This document shows, one piece after another, positions 7,741 through 16,637 of a stretch of DNA of 24,887 nt. Within the stretch, counting starts at the first letter, position 1. Each line of letters begins with the position of its first letter. The stretch comes from a virus, in the IMG/VR virus record IMGVR_UViG_3300025603_000075, positions 1 through 24,887 of that record; one strand, given 5' to 3'. The position numbers were made by a program, and so were the translations under genes. The notes under the pieces are model-generated. The model worked only from the letters and a program-made list of their open reading frames with translations, made no database searches and had not been told where the DNA came from.

Positions 7741-8481
7741 TTATTGTAATATTTTTGAATCAGCGGTAGAGTACACTATGTAACTCGCCTTGCCTTTATT
7801 GTTTGTAATTCCTATCGGAATAAGCTGAAATGTGTAATTTGTTCCCGTGTTTGCGCTAAGTGTAAGCGTCTGTACATCTTTAGCTATCGTGTTCGTTACG
7901 CTACTTTCTTCTCGCTGGCCATCCGCTTTTTGAACTTGAACGCTATACGTCTCGGCTCCATCTTCCCACGTTAGCGTGATGTTACCGCCTGTACGCACCG
8001 CTTTAAAATTTGTAGGACGCTCAGGCCTATAATCTGGAACTATTGCTATGGCTTCGGCTATGGCTTCGGCTATAAATGTAGCACTAACGCCAAATTTAAT
8101 AACGGTCTCAGCATTTGCTTCAAATGTGAAAGGACCACCATAGCCAGATATTGAGTCCACACTCGCAATAGCAGTAGCCAGCATAACACCAGAAGCACTA
8201 AATGAGCTATCCACACTCGCAATAGCAGTAGCCACAAGTTTAGCGCTAACACTAAATCTAGCAACGGTTTCAGCATTAGAATCAAACGAGCTACCTCTAC
8301 TTTGAGTTGACGTTGAGTCCACACTCGCAATAGCAGTAGCCAGCATAACACCAGAAGCACTAAATGAGCTATCCACACTCGCAATAGCAGTAGCTAAAAA
8401 TTGCACATAGTAACCCGATAGTAGAAGCTTTCCCCCACTAGCAAGTGCTAAAGTATTTCCATTTGCAAGCTGTAAATACAT
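7741..8481 (-). CDS. Repeat-bearing tail decoration protein with fibronectin type III domain
   Basis: A 246-residue protein. The start [20 protein letters not shown] is strand-rich. Residues about 29-150 contain the phrase ATAIASVDS four times and [10 protein letters not shown] twice, alternating with NAET-containing segments; the repeats are nearly identical at DNA level. The C-terminal 95 residues, from about 152, form a likely fibronectin type III domain: [45 protein letters not shown]. Such domains decorate phage tails and may bind surface sugars. It overlaps the 121-residue gene by TAATG and lies 7 bp before the collagen/S74 gene. A role in the tail or fibre complex is inferred from neighbours. 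Confidence 0.75.
   Translation of the reverse strand: MYLQLANGNTLALASGGKLLLSGYYVQFLATAIASVDSSFSASGVMLATAIASVDSTSTQSRGSSFDSNAETVARFSVSAKLVATAIASVDSSFSASGVMLATAIASVDSISGYGGPFTFEANAETVIKFGVSATFIAEAIAEAIAIVPDYRPERPTNFKAVRTGGNITLTWEDGAETYSVQVQKADGQREESSVTNTIAKDVQTLTLSANTGTNYTFQLIPIGITNNKGKASYIVYSTADSKILQ
8151..8394 (-). repeat. 162-bp-period duplication inside the FN3 protein gene
   Basis: An 82-bp sequence at 8151-8232 recurs without change at 8313-8394, exactly 162 bp apart (54 codons). The 80 bp between the copies is itself a diverged copy of the sequence at 8071-8150, so this is an in-frame segmental duplication with one half conserved and the other drifted. Confidence 0.9.
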
Positions 8482-8846
8482 TACACCGTATTGTTAAGCC
8501 TTAATGTTACGCTTGAAACTGTAAAAGGCGTATCGCCCACAGCATCCGAAGGAATAGTTACAGCGCCTATTGGGTCTTGTTGTCTGACTAGTCCAACCGT
8601 TAAAGCGTTCATTATGGCTAAATGTGTAGCGCTATCATCCGCTCTTAGCTGAAATACTGGCGATTCAGCAGCTAAAACCGTACCATTTGTGGCTGTTGGA
8701 AAGCTAATGGCTTGACGCGCATAACTTGCGCTTGAAAGTTCAGTACCACCGTCTAAGGGGTCTCCATTAAATAGTGCTAAATGTGTAGATACCGCCGCCA
8801 CAGCGTTTAGCGCTACGGCTTTAGTTGCGTCTGACCATTTACTCAT
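8481..8846 (-). CDS. Small tail/fibre-type virion protein (GTEL...YARQ family)
   Basis: A 121-residue protein: an N-terminal helix (MSKWSDATKAVALNAVAAV), then HLALFNGDP, GGTELSSASYARQAISFP, and a series of strands ending in TPFTVSSVTLRLNN. The order LALF-GDP, GTE, YARQ, then a beta sandwich recurs in short proteins encoded near phage fibre and baseplate genes, usually of unknown role. It starts by an ATGA overlap with the 73-residue coiled-coil gene and ends by TAATG overlap with the FN3 gene. A structural role in the tail tip is inferred. Confidence 0.65.
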   Translation of the reverse strand: MSKWSDATKAVALNAVAAVSTHLALFNGDPLDGGTELSSASYARQAISFPTATNGTVLAAESPVFQLRADDSATHLAIMNALTVGLVRQQDPIGAVTIPSDAVGDTPFTVSSVTLRLNNTV

Positions 8847-9064
8847 TGTTTTATCTCTTTTTGTTTAATAGTTAATTCTTTGTTAATCGTATCACATTCT
8901 CGAAGCTTAATTAGCTCATTGGCTAAAAAGGCTTTTTCTTTCTCTAGTTTTTCAGTTTTCTGGGAAAGCTCTTTAAGCTCCTTTTCGTAGCTCTCAATGA
9001 CATATAGCGATTGAGAATCATTTTCTAGTCGTTGCTTAATTAACTGTTTAATTGATATTTGCAT
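8843..9064 (-). CDS. Small coiled-coil protein of unknown role
   Basis: A 73-residue, almost wholly helical and charged protein. Residues 25-70 show leucine-spaced heptads (YEKELKELSQKTEKLEKEKA, then LANELIKLRE). There is no signal peptide or membrane segment. It overlaps both neighbours (TAATG with the central fibre gene, ATGA with the 121-residue gene), so it is clearly expressed with them. It may be a chaperone or a trimerising accessory of the fibre complex; nothing in the sequence decides. Confidence 0.65.
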   Translation of the reverse strand: MQISIKQLIKQRLENDSQSLYVIESYEKELKELSQKTEKLEKEKAFLANELIKLRECDTINKELTIKQKEIKQ

Positions 9065-11535
9065 TAACTTTTACCTGTTATTATGCCATCTTTAACTATG
9101 GCTGTTTCTGTACCTAAAATGCTTCCTGTAAATCCTGCGCTTCCATCGGACGATTTATAATGACCTTGAATACCTCTTGTTGATGTTATATACCCATCAA
9201 AATTTATTCCTAAACTCGCATCTATTACTTTATTGCTAAAATTTAAGGCTCCATTTTCTAAATAAACTATATTATAATCAGCATTTATCTGATTTCTAAC
9301 AGAAACTAAATCTCTGTTTATTATAATACTTTTTGTATATCCATTACCTGCTGTATAACTAGAGGTTATTCCGCCAGCTGAGCCTAGTGTCAAAGCGCCA
9401 CTAACCGTAAGATTACCTAATATGCCGCTATCAGCTTCTATCTCGCCTTTAATAAAGGCAGAGCCATTTGATAATACTCGGATATTTGAGGTAGCTGTGG
9501 TTTGACCTGCTTCCCCAGCAAAAAACCCTGCTGTACTCATTACAGCGCCACCATTCGTTGTACCGTTTAAAGCATCTTCAATAGTTTCAAATCTTCCTGC
9601 TGTTCCTGTGAATGTAACTGCTTCAACTATTTTACCTTCACCTATTAGTAACTCTGTACCATCATAATGTATATACTTTTTACCGTTACCAACAGCAAGC
9701 TGATATACATTACCAGCTGCGCCCAAATAAAAGCCCGAGCCTGTACCAACCAAGCTTGGCTCGTAAGAATTACCGCGAATAAATCCATCGACCCCGACAA
9801 TAATTCTATCATTGACAGTTAAAAAGCCTGTTGTGGCTCTAAGACTAGATAAATCATCTCCTATAATCTTATTGGCGTTAATTGAACCTGTTTGGAAGTC
9901 GCCATCTACAATGACCGTAAATTCTCTTATCCATGCGCTACCATCCCATACGTGTGGTAAATTCCTTGCTACACCGCCTACCTGCGTATCTTTAAGCCAT
10001 CTATCGCCAATGACATATGTTCCTCCTGTTGGAGTTGTGGCTCCCTTGTATACTGCTATACCGCTAAATGTACTACCATCAATAGCACTAGCTACATCAC
10101 TAATAAATGTTGAATTACCAACAACAATAGCCGATACCGCATTTACTACATCTGCGTTTAGCTCGTTTGTTGTAACGCTATTATTTATTAAACGGCCACC
10201 ATCTATTCTAGTTGAATCCGTAGAATCAGCGTTCCAAATTGTTACCAAGCCCGCTAAATCAATATTAGCACCCGCTATCTTTATATTAGTGGTTGGGTTA
10301 GTACCATCAATCGCAGAAACTGTGATAGACGCTACGTTACCCGCGCCCACACTAGCCCTCATAATCGTGGTAGCCTGTATGGTATCAACCTCTCCCTCAA
10401 CAGCGGTTACACTCGTACTAAGTGTTGCAATTGCCGATAAGTCTATACCATTTAAAGCCGATTCAAGTGTAGTTATAGCGCTATTGGCTGTAGAAATTTG
10501 CGTTAGCGCGTTAGAAGCATTGGTTGAAGTGGTGCTTAAGTTTGTGGTAAGTGTATTTATTGCACTATTAGCGGTTGTAATTAAGCTTAAAGCGCTTGAA
10601 GCGTTACCCGCTGCGCTTTGCGCTTGAATTAAAACTTTTTCAGGCGAAATTTGCAGCTGAGATTGCTGACTAACTTGGTCGTGTACAATTTTAGCGCCTT
10701 TATAGGCTTCAATATATTGCGACTTTATGGAAATTGAAGTATCGCCTGCTCTGGCAATGGCAGAAAGCTCTATAAAATAGGGCTCTTTACCGCTTACAAG
10801 TAAAAGCCTTGATGCTTTGGGTAAATCAATCCGTAAAGGATTACCTAAAGCTATTGCAGACGTTTCCTGATTAATATGGCTACCAACAATAGCTATAATA
10901 GAATTTTCAAAAGCGGTTAGCATTTCTTCTATACTAGCATCAACATTCGCTTCTTTTGCTGCAAATAAACCAGTCGCTATTTGCTTCGGGAAAACGCTTA
11001 CAAAAGGTGCGGCAGGATCTGAAATTCTATCTACATTTGTGTTTTGAACAACGCTAAAAAGCTCGGTATAATTTACGATGTCGTAAGCCTCATCTGAATC
11101 AAGCCATGCCTCCAAAGTGTTACTAGTGATTGTATTGCGGGCTTTATCATAGTAAAAAATACGGGGTTCAGGGTCTTGCTCTGTGTAATCAATTTCGTAG
11201 GCAAATTGTCCGTCAGCAACCGTAAATCGTGTTCGATCTCTTAGAATGACTTGAATATCAGACCACTCAACAAGAACATCCGTCTGTATGTTTGTGACCT
11301 CAATTGCGCCCACCACTTCTTTTACTTCTACGGGTCTAACTAATGCTTGTGCGGTAGACCTCGCTAAAGAAGCTAATTGGCCAGCTCGATTAGCGAAATC
11401 AGTAGCGTTTCTCGCTTTAATATCATTGGCTTCTAACACATCATAGATTCCATCTACAATACGCTGCTGCTCGGCATTAAATGAGCTAGTATTTTGTGGA
11501 CGTAGCGGGGTTCTCTGGTTTCTATTCTTCGACAT
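9064..11535 (-). CDS. Central tail fibre / tip protein with lambda gpJ-like C-terminal half
   Basis: An 823-residue structural protein. Residues 1-290 are mixed alpha/beta and unrecognised. Residues about 299-370 are an Ala/Ser/Asn-rich coiled coil of the NASSALSLITTANSAI type. From about 395 comes the pattern of central straight fibres: NIKIAGANIDLAGLVTIWNA, RIDGGRLINNSVTTNELNA, then VIGDRWLKDTQ with PHVWDGSAW, GSINANKIIGDD, GFYLGAAGNVYQLAVGNGKK and HYDGTELLIGEGKI. Several of these phrases occur in the distal part of gpJ-type tip proteins of long-tailed phages. The C-terminus is beta-rich and repetitive, as in a trimeric beta-helix. A fibre or tip function is well supported; which partner it docks on is unknown. 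It overlaps the nozzle-like gene by 14 bp. Confidence 0.75.
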   Translation of the reverse strand: MSKNRNQRTPLRPQNTSSFNAEQQRIVDGIYDVLEANDIKARNATDFANRAGQLASLARSTAQALVRPVEVKEVVGAIEVTNIQTDVLVEWSDIQVILRDRTRFTVADGQFAYEIDYTEQDPEPRIFYYDKARNTITSNTLEAWLDSDEAYDIVNYTELFSVVQNTNVDRISDPAAPFVSVFPKQIATGLFAAKEANVDASIEEMLTAFENSIIAIVGSHINQETSAIALGNPLRIDLPKASRLLLVSGKEPYFIELSAIARAGDTSISIKSQYIEAYKGAKIVHDQVSQQSQLQISPEKVLIQAQSAAGNASSALSLITTANSAINTLTTNLSTTSTNASNALTQISTANSAITTLESALNGIDLSAIATLSTSVTAVEGEVDTIQATTIMRASVGAGNVASITVSAIDGTNPTTNIKIAGANIDLAGLVTIWNADSTDSTRIDGGRLINNSVTTNELNADVVNAVSAIVVGNSTFISDVASAIDGSTFSGIAVYKGATTPTGGTYVIGDRWLKDTQVGGVARNLPHVWDGSAWIREFTVIVDGDFQTGSINANKIIGDDLSSLRATTGFLTVNDRIIVGVDGFIRGNSYEPSLVGTGSGFYLGAAGNVYQLAVGNGKKYIHYDGTELLIGEGKIVEAVTFTGTAGRFETIEDALNGTTNGGAVMSTAGFFAGEAGQTTATSNIRVLSNGSAFIKGEIEADSGILGNLTVSGALTLGSAGGITSSYTAGNGYTKSIIINRDLVSVRNQINADYNIVYLENGALNFSNKVIDASLGINFDGYITSTRGIQGHYKSSDGSAGFTGSILGTETAIVKDGIITGKS

Positions 11536-13759
11536 TAGGTAACCTCACTCTAAAATAAACGCTATCTATTGTCTCAAAATAACCCAGTAAAAGCTGAACA
11601 GATTGTACTTTCACGTTATTCACAAAGCGTATAACATGCGTATCTCCGTCCGAAGTAAGTGTTACCGCTGTATTACCACCGCTAGGAGTTACTTCTATCC
11701 AATTTCCCCCATCAAATCGGTAAAAAATACTCTCCCCTCGTGCGGAATCTCCGCTATGAATCTGCCCTCGAATAATAGCTTCATACAACCAAAACTCCCC
11801 GTTATCGCTATTAAATGTATAATCGTATGTTACTAAAACTATTGGCTCGCTATCGTTGCTACTAAACATCTCAACCAGCTTTGGACCCGTAGAGACATAT
11901 AAATTGGAATCCATTATAGCTGAACCTTTTATCGTGGTATTATCCACCGATAATGAGCCTGAATAAGGCACGTAAAAATCCCATCTTTGGCGCGAGAAAT
12001 CATACATCCATGCTTTGCACTTAGTGCTATTGTACTGGCCTAAAATACACAACCGCCCTTCTCTAGGGTCATAGGCTAACTGCATAGAATTGCGCCTAGC
12101 TTCGGTTATATCTCTATAACCTACATTGGAAGAGTACCCACCGCTATGTACAGAGCTGCTAATGGTGGTTATAGCCGAACCTGTGTTCAAATAAATCCCG
12201 CTATGATCTGCGTGGCAAATACCGTAAGGCGTTGCACATACGTGATTCTGTGAAATTGCGCCAAAGCCGTCAAACTCACTCTCTATGTATAATCCAGCCG
12301 GATTTATTCTATATGTTTTACTCTCTGTATATGCGTAAAGTCTACTCTCAAAAGTAGCTATAGCTGTAACGGGTTCAGGTAGCTGAATAAAATCATTCAG
12401 TATATTAAATGAGCTAGGCGATCCCGCAACACTTCTAAAAATTAAACCTTCTGTAGTGTCGAAAAATCTGTTAGTACCAACACCCGAAACAAAAAGGTAC
12501 TCATTTACTTTAACGCCTTGCGTGTAATTTAATCCATTTTCTTCTAGCGTCTCGGGAATACCGCTATTACTCTCGTATGTAGCGCCTGCAAAACCATCAT
12601 CATAAAAACTTATAGACTTAACGCCACCGCCAGCCTCGATATTCGGCATGGTTTCAGTAGCTCTGCCACTGAGCCTAAAATCTGCCACAGCCCTAGATTG
12701 CCATTTTTCCGTTTGCTTTTCATCATCAAAAGAAAAAAACTTGACAAACTTAAATAATTCTTCTGGTGTACTTTCTAAACTTGACGCTTCGGCTCGATAA
12801 ATATTCAAGCCCGTTACGCGGTGGCTCATGCCATTAGGGTAATCATTTAACCCATTGGTGTAAGAAGTTGGTGGAAATGCTATAAATAACTCAACCTCTA
12901 TGCCTAGTGCATTTTGAGCTAATTTAATAGTATTAAAATATGAAACTCTAGATCGACCGTCTCCTCGTCGTGTTGCAGAGGTCTTTTCTGAATAACTTCT
13001 AATTAAAGGGCTTTCTTGATACCCGTCATAAATAAGACTAACAGCGTAAGCGTAACTTTTACCCTCTTTAAATACGGTTAGCATCGTTTCATCATCCGTA
13101 AACTCATAAACTTTACCTACCCTAGAAAATGTATCGACGCTATCAGTTACCGTACCATCACGAGAAATAATTCTATTTACTTTAGTACCACTAGATATAA
13201 ACGAAATAGCAACTTTTTCTAAATTGGTAGGGTTACTGTCATCTGTACTTACTTGTCTATAGGCACCTTCTTCCACATGATAAATATGCCCTTCTACATT
13301 GTTAAAGGCATTTAGTTTATTATCCTCGATGAAATAGCCGTCAACCGTACCATTCAAAACCTTTCTATCTATATAGCTAATATGCTTGGTTGAATTTACC
13401 TTTCCACAAGTAGCAATAAGCCTTCCATCTATCGGGATAAACTGCTGAACCTGAGTTGTATTTGGTGTATTACCTACGTCGGTAATCGCCGCTCCGCTAT
13501 ATAATTTAATAGCGCCAGACGAATAATCTTGGCCAATAATCTGCTGCTTTGCTTGCGCTAAAAATGTACCCAACACATCAGCCACAAAATTAGTTGAGTT
13601 AGCGGCATCAGGGCTACTACTAACCGCGCGCACTTGCCCAGATAAACCGCTATCGGCATTTTCTGCAAATGGATAAAATCCTTCTCTAGGGTCTCGCTCG
13701 GAAGCGTTTAGTAATATCCCTTTGTCAAAGTTAGTTATCTTGAGTAGGCGCTTGGGCAT
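11522..13759 (-). CDS. Nozzle-like tail tube protein (T7 gp12-type beta-propeller candidate)
   Basis: A 745-residue, strand-rich protein starting MPKRLLKITNFDKGI, with a GAGG ribosome site six bases upstream. Repeated blades with Trp/Tyr/Asp turns run through the middle and end, for example AIATFESRLYAYTESKTYRI, then MQLAYDPREGRLCILGQY and KAWMYDFSRQRWDFY. This order (short N-terminal arm, then a beta-propeller reporting fixed turn motifs) and the length suit the tail nozzle of T7-like phages (gp12, about 790 residues), or the P22 gp10 hub group. It lies between the adaptor-coil protein and the central fibre, which also fits the distal tail tube. The fold is inferred from the pattern only. 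Confidence 0.6.
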   Translation of the reverse strand: MPKRLLKITNFDKGILLNASERDPREGFYPFAENADSGLSGQVRAVSSSPDAANSTNFVADVLGTFLAQAKQQIIGQDYSSGAIKLYSGAAITDVGNTPNTTQVQQFIPIDGRLIATCGKVNSTKHISYIDRKVLNGTVDGYFIEDNKLNAFNNVEGHIYHVEEGAYRQVSTDDSNPTNLEKVAISFISSGTKVNRIISRDGTVTDSVDTFSRVGKVYEFTDDETMLTVFKEGKSYAYAVSLIYDGYQESPLIRSYSEKTSATRRGDGRSRVSYFNTIKLAQNALGIEVELFIAFPPTSYTNGLNDYPNGMSHRVTGLNIYRAEASSLESTPEELFKFVKFFSFDDEKQTEKWQSRAVADFRLSGRATETMPNIEAGGGVKSISFYDDGFAGATYESNSGIPETLEENGLNYTQGVKVNEYLFVSGVGTNRFFDTTEGLIFRSVAGSPSSFNILNDFIQLPEPVTAIATFESRLYAYTESKTYRINPAGLYIESEFDGFGAISQNHVCATPYGICHADHSGIYLNTGSAITTISSSVHSGGYSSNVGYRDITEARRNSMQLAYDPREGRLCILGQYNSTKCKAWMYDFSRQRWDFYVPYSGSLSVDNTTIKGSAIMDSNLYVSTGPKLVEMFSSNDSEPIVLVTYDYTFNSDNGEFWLYEAIIRGQIHSGDSARGESIFYRFDGGNWIEVTPSGGNTAVTLTSDGDTHVIRFVNNVKVQSVQLLLGYFETIDSVYFRVRLPNVEE

Positions 13760-16046
13760 TTAAACCTCGATTAGTGTAAAGCATTAAGGTGTCTTGGTAG
13801 AGCTGACGCAACAAACCCACTCTATTAATATTTATTTGAGAAGTAGTATTTGCAGCTTGAAGCTCATTCGATTTATTTTGCACAAATAGCCCCACATTTT
13901 GCCCATAAATCTGTGCTTCTGCATTAAAAATTGTAAGGGCTGTTTGCGTATTGGCTACTTTTGCCTGCAAATCATTAGCCGCACTTACCACCCTAAGTTG
14001 GTCGGATTGAATTTTTGCTAGACGTATTAGCTCTAGGTCTTTACTCATGTTCGCTTGCTCAATCGCCGCTTCGGCTTGCGCTTCTGAAATAGCCGCTTGC
14101 AGGGTATTAGCCGCATTACTAATTGCTACTTGATTAGCATAATCGGAGTTACGGACAAGTATCTGTAATTCATTGGCTTTATTTGATAGCGCTACGCTAT
14201 CAGCTTGCCCAGCATTTTGTAGAGAGACCTGAATATCTTTGGTAAGATTCGCTGCCGCTATTTGATTAGCGTTATTTGAACTCGTTAGCAATCGCTGTAA
14301 TTCATTGGCTTTATTTTGCAGCGTAACCTGTGTAGCGGCAGAAGCGTTGGCCAAGTTCACATTAACGGCTAATTGAGAATCTTGTAATTTACCCCTCACA
14401 TCTGCATCAAACTTTTGTAATACCCCTTGAAGGGAACCGCTATAAGTAGTTAATACGCCTTGAAATTCTGCGTTAGCCTTATCTACGTCTGCTCGGTACT
14501 CTGCAAGCAAACTACTAATAGCTTGATTTCTGGCCTGTAAACCTTGCGCTAATCCCTGAAATTCTGCCGCCCGATCTTGGGAGCGTAGTTGATTACGAGA
14601 TAATTTTAATTCTTCATTGGCTCGCTCTAGGTTGGATTTAACTTCTTCCGCACGTAGTCGAAGCTGGTCGGAGCTTAACCCCGCTTGATTCTGAGCTACT
14701 TCTAAATTACCAAACTGGACACGAACACCTCTGTCGGACAAGTCTAGCTCTCTATCTTTAAATCCACCCTCTACATTACGCACTTGACGCTCTAGCTCTA
14801 ATCTAAACTCGTCTAGCTTGACTTGATGGCTTTGTATATCGTTCTGTATATCTGACTGAAAACGCTGAACAAGCGTATTCGCCTGCGCCGTGAGAGCTGC
14901 GGCTACTTCTGTATCATCATTATCAGCTAGTCGGTTTGTTATGTTCGTAAGAACAGCCGTAAAGTCGGATAAAGTAGTTTTAGTGTGAGAGGGTACGGCA
15001 ACGCCGTCTTGATAATTTTCATCCGTACCAGTTGTGGCTGTTATATCCGAGCCGTCAACAACGTAAGACAAGCTAGTGGGAGCAAAGCTATTTAGCGTCT
15101 CACTAATATTGCCACCCGCTTCATTACCTGTATTCGAGGTATCAGCTGTAGCTAATTTTATTCTATCTACTATTAAACCAATTTTTGTAGCATCACTGAG
15201 TAACGCTGTAACCAATGTACCGATATTGGTATTTTTGGTAATAGTACCAAAGGAGCCTAGCGTAGGTAGGCTGCCAACTGCGGGAACCGTAACAACGTCG
15301 TTGGAAGCGTCGGTACTAGAGCCATCGGATTGATTACCTACAGCTACAACCGAAGCATTAGAGACACTAGCGTCCTCATTAGTAACGTCAAGGTCATTAG
15401 GCTTAGTAATACTTGCAGCAGTAGCGCTAGAGCCAGAAATAGCAGGATTTGATGCGTCAATCACAGAGCCTACTGAATCCCCTGTAACAGCCGCGCTAGT
15501 TACATCCGTTATAGTAGGAGTAGTCGGCTCATTACTAGTTACAAACCCGCTAAAATCAAAATTTAACGCGTCTATATCGGCACTAATAATAGATTGCAAT
15601 TCTACAATAGCTGCGCGGATTATAGACGCTTCTTCTAACTCGTTTGGTAGCCAAGTAATTTCATTACCAGACATATCTATTACAGCAACAGATAATAAAT
15701 AAGCTTTTGCATTTACTGTAGAAGGAATAGTATAGAGCTTTTGATTTAAGTAATAATATCGTGGAGATAGTATTGTCGCGCTATTCATGCTATCTGAATC
15801 GTTTAGCTCTGGAACTTGTGAAGCTTCGGCTAATAATGCTTGCCTAGACCCATTATGAACGCTTAAAATAATGTCATTAACTGATACCGTTAAGCCCGCA
15901 ACCGGAACAGTATGCTGAGTAGCTAATTTAGAAATATCTTCAAGCTGTATAAGTCTAAAATGTATCTTAGCACTAGCATTAAGCGCCTCCGCTGCGTTAG
16001 TTGCGTTAGCGCCTATATACTGCTGTAGTCGGGTTAATAGGCTCAT
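13731..16046 (-). CDS. Adaptor-like domain fused to long hendecad coiled coil, structural protein
   Basis: A 771-residue protein. Residues 1-160 look like a head-tail adaptor: helices followed by YYYLNQKLYTIPSTVNAKAY, a strand pair, and the helix WLPNELEEASIIRAAIVELQ. Residues about 165-370 are a low-complexity Ser/Thr/Asp/Val-rich linker. Residues about 390-745 are a long coiled coil; 547-711 divide without gaps into fifteen 11-residue blocks, with ANELQ, ANTLQ or ANDLQ starting every second or fourth block. An AAGGA ribosome site lies upstream and the 3' end overlaps the next gene by 29 bp. It follows the lysis cassette and precedes the nozzle-like protein. A connector with a rod that enters the tail tube or capsid is inferred; a short tape-measure-like or needle-like role is the alternative. 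Confidence 0.65.
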   Translation of the reverse strand: MSLLTRLQQYIGANATNAAEALNASAKIHFRLIQLEDISKLATQHTVPVAGLTVSVNDIILSVHNGSRQALLAEASQVPELNDSDSMNSATILSPRYYYLNQKLYTIPSTVNAKAYLLSVAVIDMSGNEITWLPNELEEASIIRAAIVELQSIISADIDALNFDFSGFVTSNEPTTPTITDVTSAAVTGDSVGSVIDASNPAISGSSATAASITKPNDLDVTNEDASVSNASVVAVGNQSDGSSTDASNDVVTVPAVGSLPTLGSFGTITKNTNIGTLVTALLSDATKIGLIVDRIKLATADTSNTGNEAGGNISETLNSFAPTSLSYVVDGSDITATTGTDENYQDGVAVPSHTKTTLSDFTAVLTNITNRLADNDDTEVAAALTAQANTLVQRFQSDIQNDIQSHQVKLDEFRLELERQVRNVEGGFKDRELDLSDRGVRVQFGNLEVAQNQAGLSSDQLRLRAEEVKSNLERANEELKLSRNQLRSQDRAAEFQGLAQGLQARNQAISSLLAEYRADVDKANAEFQGVLTTYSGSLQGVLQKFDADVRGKLQDSQLAVNVNLANASAATQVTLQNKANELQRLLTSSNNANQIAAANLTKDIQVSLQNAGQADSVALSNKANELQILVRNSDYANQVAISNAANTLQAAISEAQAEAAIEQANMSKDLELIRLAKIQSDQLRVVSAANDLQAKVANTQTALTIFNAEAQIYGQNVGLFVQNKSNELQAANTTSQININRVGLLRQLYQDTLMLYTNRGLNAQAPTQDN

Positions 16047-16051
16047 TTGTA

Positions 16052-16282
16052 TTAATCCTTGTCTATTTCTTTAGCTTCGTTAATCACATCCTCAGCGGTG
16101 CTGTACTGACCTTTAAAAACCAAAACCACCGCATATACAATGGTTAAAATCTGTATGTAGCTCTCGGGAATTTCTGGAAAGCTAAAAGAAGCAGCTGTAC
16201 CACCAAGCAGTACACCTCCAACGTTTCTAATTGTTTTTCCCAGCTTTGGGGTTTTGCTTAAAAGCTTTTTAATGAATTTCAT
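16052..16282 (-). CDS. Putative holin
   Basis: A 76-residue protein with a basic N-terminus (MKFIKKLLSKTPKLGKTIRN), a short Gly-rich hydrophobic segment (VGGVLLGGTAASF), a polar turn with two prolines, and a second hydrophobic segment (ILTIVYAVVLVF), then a charged tail. Two membrane segments and a charged C-terminus next to an endolysin gene fit a class II holin, which opens the inner membrane for the lysozyme. The frame is also open from a GTG at 16291, but the AAGGTG containing that GTG sits seven bases before the ATG at 16282 and serves it as ribosome site, so the ATG is preferred. No named family was recognised. Confidence 0.6.
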   Translation of the reverse strand: MKFIKKLLSKTPKLGKTIRNVGGVLLGGTAASFSFPEIPESYIQILTIVYAVVLVFKGQYSTAEDVINEAKEIDKD

Positions 16283-16292
16283 TAGTATCACC

Positions 16293-16637
16293 TTAGTTTT
16301 TCTTTTTTAAGTCATAATCTTGGTAGAGTCTTTGAATCCCTTCATCATACTTGTCAAATTTGTTCTCAAATCGCTCTAGCTTACTGTTTATGTCTTTGAG
16401 TGTCTGAATAATTACGGCGTTCATTTCTATTTGAAAGTCCTCAATCTGGTCTACATTTTTTTCCAATTCTTTTATAGACTTGGAATTGGTTTCAACTGAA
16501 CTTTCAACACCAGCTAAGCGGGTGGTAATTACGCCATAATCAACGGCAATGATAATTACTGCTATAAAAATAGCGTAGGAATGGTTTTTTATCCATTCTA
16601 TTAGGCTACCTTCATTTTTTACGTTTAAATCTCCCAT
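16293..16637 (-). CDS. Membrane-anchored coiled-coil lysis protein (i-spanin or accessory holin candidate)
   Basis: A 114-residue protein with a single membrane segment at about 21-38 (SYAIFIAVIIIAVDYGVI), followed by about 70 residues of coiled coil (SVETNSKSIKELEKNVDQI and onward) and a Lys-rich end. N-terminus inside and coil outside would be the inner-membrane spanin layout, but no outer-membrane lipoprotein partner is visible inside or beside it, so an antiholin or holin-accessory role is equally open. Its ATG lies inside the end of the endolysin gene (13-bp overlap), which ties it to the lysis cassette. Confidence 0.6.
   Translation of the reverse strand: MGDLNVKNEGSLIEWIKNHSYAIFIAVIIIAVDYGVITTRLAGVESSVETNSKSIKELEKNVDQIEDFQIEMNAVIIQTLKDINSKLERFENKFDKYDEGIQRLYQDYDLKKKN

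Noticed and set aside
8070-8384. Minus-strand 104-codon Leu/Val/Trp-rich frame resembling a membrane protein
   Set aside because: It is an out-of-frame reading of the duplicated segment in the FN3 gene; the true frame continues through both ends into recognisable domains.
9812-10627. A 271-codon open frame on the plus strand
   Set aside because: It is antisense to the central fibre gene, whose Ala/Ser/Thr-rich codons yield few stops on the opposite strand; its Val/Ile/Ala-rich translation is not protein-like.
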